From: Multifurca ochricompacta
Lineage: Eukaryota; Basidiomycota; Agaricomycetes; Russulales; Russulaceae
Length of the DNA stretch: 64,000 bases
NCBI GenBank assembly: GCA_022496185.1
Contig: WTXG01000039.1
Span: 177,564 to 241,563, forward strand
Direction: 5' to 3'
This document shows positions 56,801 through 64,000 of the stretch, piece by piece. Below the pieces are notes generated by a model. That model had not been told where the DNA came from. It worked only from the letters and a program-made list of their open reading frames with translations, and did not search any database. How positions within the stretch are numbered: the stretch's first letter is position 1; each line of letters opens with the position of its first letter. A program made the position numbers and the translations under genes.

Positions 56801-57366
56801 CCTTGTATTGCCTTCTGAGCCAGCTCTGATGCTTTGGTAACATAGCAGCGACCAGGGTTGTCTTCATTCATGCAAACAGCTTTTATGGTCGGATGTCTGA
56901 CTGCGCAATCATAGCCCATTGAAGTAATGATGGTGGGGTATGACTCTTTATCCATTGTCGCATCAGCCCAGTTGATCTTGGGTTCGAATGCAGCAAGCCA
57001 GGGGTATCCGAGGATGAGATCCTCGTCCCCTAAGTTGGTAATCAGGAAGCGAATGACTTTTGTCGCTTCTCCAACTTGGACGTTCAGGTCGGTATAATGT
57101 GTAATTTTCCTGGTGCAATTAGCTGTTCCGTCGATATTCCAGATATTCTTTTCTTGGGGAAGGGCCAGTATCCCCAGGCCTAAGGTTTTGATCAGTCGCA
57201 GACTGATAAAGTTGTCGGTGGCTCCTGAGTCCACTAAGATATCTCGGTCGGCCGTCCTCTGTGTAGTCTCGAAATGAACTGGTATTTTCAATGATTTGAA
57301 TCGACTAGTATACACAGAGGTAACATGGAGTGCTTGTGCCCAGGCCGATGGGGTAGAGCTTAACAA
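53887..57366 (-). pseudogene. Gypsy A3 pol, several stops and shifts
   Basis: Protease to first RT part 57366-56380 ([31 protein letters not shown]), then a break near the SKMDV motif, YMDDILVAT at about 56190, RNase H 55845-55447, IN zinc and core 55471-54788, core end 54806-54423 (YHPQTDGQSER), chromodomain remains 54212-53950. The individual breaks look recent: most motifs are intact. Confidence 0.9.
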
Positions 57367-57367
57367 A

Positions 57368-58871
57368 AATCCTTCTTCGCGAATGCCTTTTAAACAAGGA
57401 TAGCGCGCACTTCCTCACTTTCTTTCATCATGTTTGCCCATATATCCTGGGCCTTCTCTTCCTTGGTTCGCTTGTCTACGGCGGGTGGGTTGTTATGGAC
57501 GGGTGCAGTTGTTGCTTCTGCTACTCGTACTCCCTTCTTTGGACAGTCCTGGGACATATGCCCTTGTCCTTTACAATGGAAGCATCGCCCTTCTTTCATA
57601 AGCGTCTGTCGTTCGTCCTCAGTGAGAGTGGCCCTTGCCCTGACTCTATCTGCTGAGGTATCCATGGCATTGGGATCCCTCTGGGCGGCATGCGTAGGTT
57701 TAACTCCAAACGCCATCTTCCACTGTTCTCTGGTTTTTCCTTTCTTGGTATCAACGCCAAACCGAGTCTGGAAGTCGAGATAGTCCTGCTGCTGACGTCA
57801 AGCAGCGTCAACCCATTCGTCCCAGTCATGGGGATGGTGAAACTGAATGATATTTTTGATGAGCAGGTTCAGTAATCCCTGGGAGAAGAGGTCCAGGGTT
57901 GCTTCCTCATCTGTGTCGTAGCCAGCACGATTTGCCAGGCTTCGAAATTTTGCCACATAGGCATCAAGATCTCCTTTTTCCATCCGCAAGGACTTCAGCT
58001 CTCTGGCCGCTTTCTGCTTAGCCTGCCCATCAGTGAATGCATCCTTGAACCTCTGGGCGATAGTTTCCCAGAGGCCTTCGCTAGTGGTACGACGTCCACT
58101 CTCCACCTGCTCATTCAGCCATTCGAGTTGTTCCATCGTCCAATCGTCAACTGCATCTCCTCTTATAAGTGATAGGAAAAGATTGGCGCGTTGGAAGGGA
58201 TTGACGATTTGGGCGACATCATGATTGAAGTTTTTGAATGTAGTGAACTCCAGCATAAACTTTTTACTCTGGGAGTGATCTCCCGTGAAGGTCTGGGGTA
58301 AGATCCCTGACAGACGTCCAGATGGTGGCGGAATGTTTGGGACAGCAGGGGGAGGGGGAGGGGGAGGCGGAGCAGGGTCAGGAAGTTGGGCAGCGATGGT
58401 CGACATGATCGGGTGGGATGGAATGATGGTATTGGAGGACTGTATTGATATCTGGGGAGTTGTCAAAGCAGGGGCTCTGATCGTGACAACTGCCGGTGCA
58501 ACCAGGGGTGTAGGCAATGCTAATACTGGTGCGTCTTCACTGTTTTCTTCAATGTATTCTTCTGGTTCTGAGTCTGTGATGATTGCTGGTGGGTTTTCTC
58601 TCCAAGGTCCGAGACCAAACTCTGGTGGAGCGGGAGCAGTAGTAACCCATGAATGCCTACTATCCGAGTATCGGATACGATACCAGACTCTCTTTTCGTC
58701 GTCGTATTCTACTGGTTGGTATCTTCCGTCGTGATAGACGTAGTATCCAAACTCGGATTCAAAGTCTTTCCAGACAGCAGAGCCAAGTGTCTGTTGTGAA
58801 AGATTATTCTCGTCTCTGCGTTCGATGAGCTCTTCTTTGAACAGGGTCTGGCTGCGGCTGGACGAAGCCAC
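57368..58871 (-). pseudogene. Gypsy A3 gag, nearly intact
   Basis: The GTG-started frame 58871-57798 carries the capsid-like region. A break near 57797 is followed by the linker and zinc knuckle CFHCKGQGHMSQDC (57716-57390). An in-frame stop (TAA at 57388-57390) then interrupts the stretch before the T5 frame-change site at 57365-57369. A proline run (PPPPPPP) lies between the N-terminal part and the capsid. Confidence 0.87.
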
Positions 58872-58893
58872 GTTGGGAGGAGACTCGACTTGA

Positions 58894-59289
58894 TGTTACG
58901 TCCGGTGCGGGACGTTCCACACGACTTGTGTGACAGCACGGTTTCACGGATTCAGGTAAGAAACCAATAGGGTTTCTTGGAGTCAAAATGGAGTGAGTCA
59001 AAGTCAGCAGGGCTGTACCCGATGACAATGGTGAGTGGAGAAGTACCGGAAGTACTGAGACAAACGAGTCAAGGCTTTCAAAGGAGATGTCCAGAAGACA
59101 AGCACCAATGGATTCAATAAGTCGAGTCTGGAGTCTACAGTGTAGCTACAGCGGACTTATATACGTAATTGAGTGGGCGTCTAAAGATAAGATAGTACGG
59201 AGTCATGTGGGCCCAAATATCCTAAAGCGAAGGGCGTAAAGCCTGGCTTCTGATAGGGAATTAAGTAAGTGTCCGGTCGTAAAGATAAA
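58894..59289 (-). repeat. Gypsy A3 5' LTR, partial
   Basis: First 396 bases of the reversed LTR up to the A4 insertion. Self-primer segment at 59119-59129; PBS at 58881-58893 (plus strand AGACTCGACTTGA). Confidence 0.9.
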
Positions 59290-60430
59290 TGTTACATCCG
59301 GTGCAGGACGTTCCACACGACTTGTGTGACAGCGTACTTCGTAGAGTCAGATAAGAAACCAACAAGGCTTCTTGGAGTGTAAGGGGGATGAGTCAAGGTC
59401 AAAGGGACGCTTCCCTAAGACGATGTTGAGCGGAGAAGTGCCAAAAGCACTTGAGACAACTGAGTCAGAGATCAAAGGGGATGTCCCGAAGACAGGCACC
59501 GATGTATTCAATAAGTCAAGTCTGAGGTCTACAAGGTAGCTACAGCGGACTTATATACGTAACTCAGTGGGCGTCTACGAGATAAGAGTACAGAGTCAGA
59601 TGGGCCCAAATATACGAAAGCGGAGGGCGTAAAGCCTAGCTTCTGATAGGGTACTAAGTAAGTGTCCGATCTTAAGATAAGGAGATAAAGAGATAAAGAG
59701 ATAAAGAAGTAATCATAAGCAAACAACGCGTCAACAGATGCAAACTGGGTCATGGGGATGGGAGCAGGGCACGTGAGGGGTCCCATGATGGAGACGTGAT
59801 CGAGAAGTGTAAAGTGGGCGGCAAGGAGGGGTCGTCGTTGGGCAGTAGAAAGAAAATGGGGACAGACGGTAGAGGTTGTAACATCACCCCCTCTTCTGGT
59901 TCTAGCAGACCCGGCTAGAAACGACTCGTACCGTCATCATCCTGTACCAACTCCAGATAATCGTCAGCTACATTACGATCGTCCATGGTGTAATTCTCCT
60001 TGTCTGCATCTTGGGGGCATTGGTGAGTGCGGAGGAATCCGTAGGGACCTCGCTGTCTGCACAAGCGGCATAAGTCATGAATAGGGCAGTCCAACTCCCG
60101 GTGTCCCGAATTGTGACGCAGGCACTTGCCGCACCACCCGGACGGGTTGCTGATGGTCGGGGCGACTCCTACTCGGCGGAAGATGCAGAACCTGCTCCAG
60201 TGCAGGTTGCTGCGACAATGCCGGCACCACTTGCGGTTGAGAGGACAGTTCCAGCTGATGTGGTACTTACTGTCACAGCGCCAGCATGTTTTCCCACGGG
60301 GGTTCTCATGCATACGCGGCATCTCAAATCGATTCAGCAGCAATACCAGGGCGGCCCCCAGTGATCGCGGGGGGAGGGGTCGGGCGTATGTGTCAGCGTA
60401 CCTCTCGGCAATTGTCTGGTATGCATCCCC
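59290..60430 (-). mobile_element. Gypsy A4: 3' LTR and ORF3 end, cut by gypsy B
   Basis: LTR 59290-59883 (TGTTACATCC to TTGTAACA), reversed polypurine tract, then the C-terminal part of ORF3. Left flank pentamer is ATAAA (59285-59289). The rest of A4 must lie beyond gypsy B, outside the window. Confidence 0.88.
59915..60430 (-). pseudogene. Gypsy A4 ORF3, C-terminal 172 codons
   Basis: Open frame from about GDAYQTIAERYADTYARPLP to the stop, with the four Cys/His motifs intact (CWRCDSKYHISWNC, CRHCRSNLHWSRFC). Truncated at 60430 by the gypsy B LTR. Confidence 0.87.
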
Positions 60431-61047
60431 TGTCACAGCTAGGTGCAGCGCTGTGTCGGGGTTCTGGGTTTCAAGGTCGAGTTAACAAGTCTTCAAGTTC
60501 TTCTAAGTCAAGTCTAATCAAGTCGAGTTAAGTCAAGGTATGCCGGGTCAAGGGCACGCGCGCGAGACGAAGTCGAGCAGAGACGCTAAGTCCTGCCACA
60601 AGTTTCTGGGGTAGAAGTCCTTCTAAGGCGCAAGCTTAGGAGGTTCAAGTCGAGTGCTTTTCAGTTCAGTGGAGCGAGTTCCAAACACCTGTATTGAATA
60701 CAGAAGAACAGACTTAATGTCTTGTCCTTTCTGCTAGGTCTTTATATACATGTATGCTGGATAAGGAGACTATTCTGGTAGTTACTAGAGCTTCACTAGA
60801 CAGTCTAATGGTTGTACAGTAGAATGTCCCAGAATGATATAGATGGTGGAGGGGTTACGCCCTCTACTACTGATCAATAAGCAGATGAGTAAGATCCTCA
60901 GTAAGCAATCAGTCAGCAGTATAAATGATAAGTCATAGTCCTTTATCAGCACATCATGTGGTAAGAGTTGTATAAGGAAAAAGAAAGAGAAAAAGAAAAG
61001 CAAGTCACATGTCTTCAACCCTTGTACCAGCCCAGGGAACCGTCACA
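60431..61047 (-). repeat. Gypsy B 3' LTR
   Basis: 617 bp; termini TGTCACAGC and CCGTCACA; minus-strand TATATAAAG at about 60743-60751. Confidence 0.88.
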
Positions 61048-61088
61048 TTACCCCCTTTGTAGGTCCCTGTCTGACCCCAGACAGTTGG

Positions 61089-62279
61089 TCAGTCACCCCG
61101 AGGTTGATCAGCATCGAGTGGTGGTAGACGGCGTGTGCGGCGACGATGAGGGAGGTGTCGACTTCCTGGTCCACCTGCCTGCAGGACTGCACGCAGCTCA
61201 GGGTGTGGCGCAAAGCGGGCAGCTTGAGTGGGGGGAATGGCGCGTGAAGGGGCAAAGGCATACGTGAGGTGGGGGAAGAGTCGGTGGTACAGGTCATTTC
61301 TTGACATGGCATGTCTAGCAGAGTGGATGGCCTGTTGGGCTTGGTCTGCACGTCGTCGCCAGTGGGCAAGGTTACGTCGAGCCTCATCCAGATGGTAGGT
61401 TGCATAGCGGAAGCGAGTGACCTCAGCCCAGGCTCCAGGGTCATGCAGGTTGTCCAGCGCCACATTAACTAGTGGGGTATAGGTCTGGTTGTCGTCAAAG
61501 AGTCGTTGCTGATGGAGGGATAGGAGGGGGTTGGGTCCATGTGCGAAGCGGTAGTAGGTGGTGGCATAAAGTGGGGCATCGGTTATGGGATGACGCACTC
61601 CCATAGTGAAGTAGATGCGGGGGTCAGCACAGTGGTAATCGAAGGCAACCCACCTAGCAACATCAAGGCGGCCTGTGTTGTCTGCTATTCGGTGTGGGAT
61701 GAAAGAGGGGGAATGTATATGGTTGCGGTGGAAAGGGGGGCCTGGTGAATCAAAGTCAGAGCTTGGACCATGGACTTCTCGTTGTGTCTGCATGACGAGC
61801 TCCTCATGGGGTAGTTGGGAGAAGTCCGGGGTTGTGGGGCGGTAGACCAGAGTAGGATCGTCAGCTGGGGGTTCAGGGGTTTGTAGCCTAGCACGAGCTT
61901 CCTCCAGTAGAAGTAGTACCCTGTTGCGTATGTCCTCCTCCAGTGACAGGTTTGTCGCTGTGAGGGTTATGGCTTGAGTGAGGTTGGTGGTGGGATTGTC
62001 GGTCATCGTAAATGGGGTTTGGGGACATGGTGGAGAGGGAATAGGTGATGTGGTTGGCGTTGGTGGAAGAGTGGGGGCCTCCTGTGGTCGTCTTAGTGCT
62101 GCTTTGGTGGCAGCATCCAGAGCAGCAGAGCGGGTGGCCTCAAAGACTGTAGGATCATCAATAGGGGATGGAGCTCATCCAGTGAGGGGGTGGCGAAAGC
62201 GAGAAGTAGACATCCTTGGGGTGATTCTGTAGAACTTTCGTTCTTGTGTGAGGCGAGCTGGGCGTTTTATACGAGCCAT
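61089..62279 (-). pseudogene. Gypsy B ORF3, about 396 codons with one TGA
   Basis: Starts at the ATG at 62279 (MARIKRPARLTQ), 77 bases after the pol stop, and ends at 61089. A TGA at about 62178-62176, where CGA is likely original, interrupts it; the following 305 codons from the ATG at 62006 are open. Pro/Thr-rich N-terminus, a core (VAFDYHCADPRIYFTMGV, DAPLYATTYYRF), an Arg/Ala-rich helix (EARRNLAHWRRRADQAQQA) and a basic tail (HLPHRRRTRRL). No zinc knuckles, signal peptide or membrane segment. The position and core layout match family A ORF3. Confidence 0.75.
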
Positions 62280-62356
62280 TTGTCAAAGGAGAGAGAGAAG
62301 AAAGGAAAAAAAGGATGGGGATGAAAAAAAAGGTTGGGGATGGGATTACCCTCCCT

Positions 62357-64000
62357 TTAAGGGCGGCGGCGACCCTGACGCCTAGATAAGGAGTTGTAAT
62401 ATTGTTTGATAAGTTCAGGGGCATGGCAGTCATTGCTATTTACCCAGGAATTGTCACTTGTGGGATATCCTTTCCAGCTGACTAGGAATTGTAAGTTCTG
62501 AGAGCGCCCATGGAGTCTGTGATCTAAGATGGCTTCCACTTCGTATTCCTCCTCGTGGTTTACAATGTCAGGTGGAGGTCTTAAGAAGTTTGGGCCATGT
62601 GCATCTGTTTCTTTGTAAGTGGATAGGAGATCAACGTGGAAAACATTGTGGATCTTCATATGAGGTGGCAAAGATAATCTATAGGCCACTGGAGAGATTT
62701 GGTCTAAGATCCGGAACGGGCCATACCGGCGCGGGGCGAGTTTTGTCGAGGGGAAGTGTGTCTTGATGTTGCGACCTTCGAGCCAGACCTGTGAACCGAT
62801 GGGGAACTTCGGATAGGATGGGCTCGTAGCGTGTGAACGGAAGGCTGCTTCGGCTCGCATGCGGGCGTGTCGTAGACTGTTTAGGCGGTCGTCCAGGCGA
62901 GGGACGTCCGTGTCGGATAATTCTGCTTTCCAATCCAGTGAAACGCCGTGAAGTAGTGCGTGTGGAGACAACTTAGTTCGATCGTGTGTCCAAGAATTAT
63001 GGACATATTCGGCAAGCGGGAGGAAGTCGGCCCATTGATGTTGATCGTTACCGACCCATAGGCGGAGGTATTGTTCTAACCATAAATTCATTCGCTCGCT
63101 TGCTCCGTCTGTGCGAGGGTGAAATGCTGTGGATAGGTTCTGCTGGATCCGGAGGGTAGTCGCTAGTGCTCGAGAGAATTGAGAAGTGAAGCGTGGATCG
63201 CGATCTGAAATGATACGGCGTGGGACGCCGAATAACGGGAATACGTGTCGGTAGTAAAGCGTTGCAATCCCTTCACCCGTGATGTCTTTCGAGCATGGAA
63301 TGAATTTAGCCGCTTTTGAACATCCTTGATCTACAATGGTTAGTACTGCGTCATAGCGACCCGAGACAGGGAGATCCGTGATGAGGTCCATAGCGATGTA
63401 TTGGAATGGACCCGCGGACGCTGGTACGTCTAGTGGGAAGAGCGGGACTTTCTTTATCAGTCTAGGCTTATTTTCTTGACATAGCGCACACCTGCGAATG
63501 TATTCGCGTACGAAGTCCGTAAGTCCTGGACCTTCGTAGTCTTGCTGAATTTTCCTGATTGTTTTATCAATGCCGGGGTGTCCCGCTAGGACATGATCAT
63601 GGTGCTGGTGCAGAATGTGCTGTCGTTCGGGCAAGGTTTGGGGAAACGGGAGTTTATTGGTTCTGGCTACTTTGACAAATAGCGCCGGTGGTAACATGGT
63701 GACTGCTTCATTGTCATTATCGCCATGTTCAGCGTCGGGTCTACGCGATAGCATGTCGGCTACTGTGTGGAGTTTGCCGGGGACATGTTCGAGGGAGAAG
63801 TCGAAGTCCGCTAATTCCTGAAGCCACCGTGCTTGGCGTCGGTTAAGTTTTTGCGGTTCTTTAAAATATTGTAAATTATTATGATCGGTGCGTACTTGTA
63901 CCTGGTCTTGGGCTCCCAGAAGGTATTGGCGCCATGTTCGGAAGGCGACCATAATTGCGAATAGTTCTCGATCGTAAATGTCCCAATTTCGTTGGGTGGC
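62357..64000 (-). CDS. Gypsy B pol: RNase H, integrase, chromodomain (partial)
   Basis: An uninterrupted frame from the window edge to 62357. From the right: RNase H (RTDHNNLQYF, ADMLSRRPD), integrase zinc finger (GHPGI ... CALCQENK), DDE core (MDLITDLP, IISDRDPRF, FHPRTDGASERM), the GPF-type linker (RRYGPFRIL) and a C-terminal chromodomain (EEEYEVEAIL, FLVSWKGYPTSDNSW). Because it is open and its motifs are complete, this copy may be young. The N-terminal part and gag are outside the window. Confidence 0.93.
   Translation of the reverse strand, partial: ATQRNWDIYDRELFAIMVAFRTWRQYLLGAQDQVQVRTDHNNLQYFKEPQKLNRRQARWLQELADFDFSLEHVPGKLHTVADMLSRRPDAEHGDNDNEAVTMLPPALFVKVARTNKLPFPQTLPERQHILHQHHDHVLAGHPGIDKTIRKIQQDYEGPGLTDFVREYIRRCALCQENKPRLIKKVPLFPLDVPASAGPFQYIAMDLITDLPVSGRYDAVLTIVDQGCSKAAKFIPCSKDITGEGIATLYYRHVFPLFGVPRRIISDRDPRFTSQFSRALATTLRIQQNLSTAFHPRTDGASERMNLWLEQYLRLWVGNDQHQWADFLPLAEYVHNSWTHDRTKLSPHALLHGVSLDWKAELSDTDVPRLDDRLNSLRHARMRAEAAFRSHATSPSYPKFPIGSQVWLEGRNIKTHFPSTKLAPRRYGPFRILDQISPVAYRLSLPPHMKIHNVFHVDLLSTYKETDAHGPNFLRPPPDIVNHEEEYEVEAILDHRLHGRSQNLQFLVSWKGYPTSDNSWVNSNDCHAPELIKQYYNSLSRRQGRRRP

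Larger units (their letters stand above)
51982..59289 (-). mobile_element. Gypsy A3: family A element, right LTR cut by A4
   Basis: Left (3') LTR 51982-52577; internal region to 58893; right (5') LTR 58894-59289, interrupted at 59290 by A4. Left flank pentamer is TTGTG; the matching copy lies outside the window. Gag is nearly intact, pol has stops and shifts, ORF3 has one frameshift. Confidence 0.92.
60431..64000 (-). mobile_element. Gypsy B: second chromodomain Ty3/gypsy family, incomplete at window edge
   Basis: 3' LTR 60431-61047, reversed polypurine tract (TTACCCCCTTTG), ORF3B, pol with C-terminal chromodomain running off the right edge. Left flank pentamer TCCCC. Inserted in gypsy A4 ORF3. 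Confidence 0.92.

Overview
The window is a piece of a filamentous basidiomycete (probably Agaricomycetes) chromosome. The evidence is short GT-AG introns (about 45-110 nt, one of 219 nt), and proteins that read as fungal OLA1, IMD/I-BAR, GDT1, BTB and MED19 once spliced. Nested Ty1/copia and chromodomain Ty3/gypsy retrotransposons make up the rest. There is no ribosomal RNA, tRNA, CRISPR array or bacterial-type operon that I can see.

Region 1, 1 to about 13,510, is gene-dense host DNA. In order: the 3' part of an OLA1 (Obg-like ATPase) gene with an apparent one-base frameshift (+), an 827-residue IMD/I-BAR-like protein (-), a 98-residue protein of unknown function (-), a GDT1/TMEM165-type transporter (-), a BTB-domain protein (-), Mediator subunit MED19 (-), a tiny putative membrane protein (-) and a putative membrane protein (+). 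I worked out the exon structures by eye from splice signals and frame continuity.

Region 2, about 13,511 to 17,457, is A+T-rich, CpG-poor repeat DNA. It holds two solo LTRs of one family in opposite orientation, one inside the other, a hAT-like terminal fragment and Tc1/mariner-like debris.

Region 3, 17,458 to 64,000, is a retrotransposon nest. Copia-A (17,458-32,066) was hit by two solo LTRs and by full-length gypsy A1, which itself carries a solo LTR. A decayed SWIM/MULE-like transposon gene (about 34,578-51,620, minus strand) was split by copia-C, gypsy A2 (with its own solo LTR) and a hAT-like element (with its own solo LTR). Gypsy A3 was hit by A4, and A4 by gypsy B, which runs off the right edge. 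Most insertions keep exact target-site duplications, so their order can be read off.

The most interesting signal is in the gypsy elements. Family A carries a third ORF of about 400 codons after the chromodomain-bearing pol, with four Cys/His zinc-knuckle-like motifs, and four copies of it lie in this window. Family B has a third ORF of similar size, place and apparent core layout but with no zinc knuckles. Family A also shows a Tf1-like self-priming arrangement, a conserved T5 run at the gag/pol frame change, and a gag with no upstream ATG.
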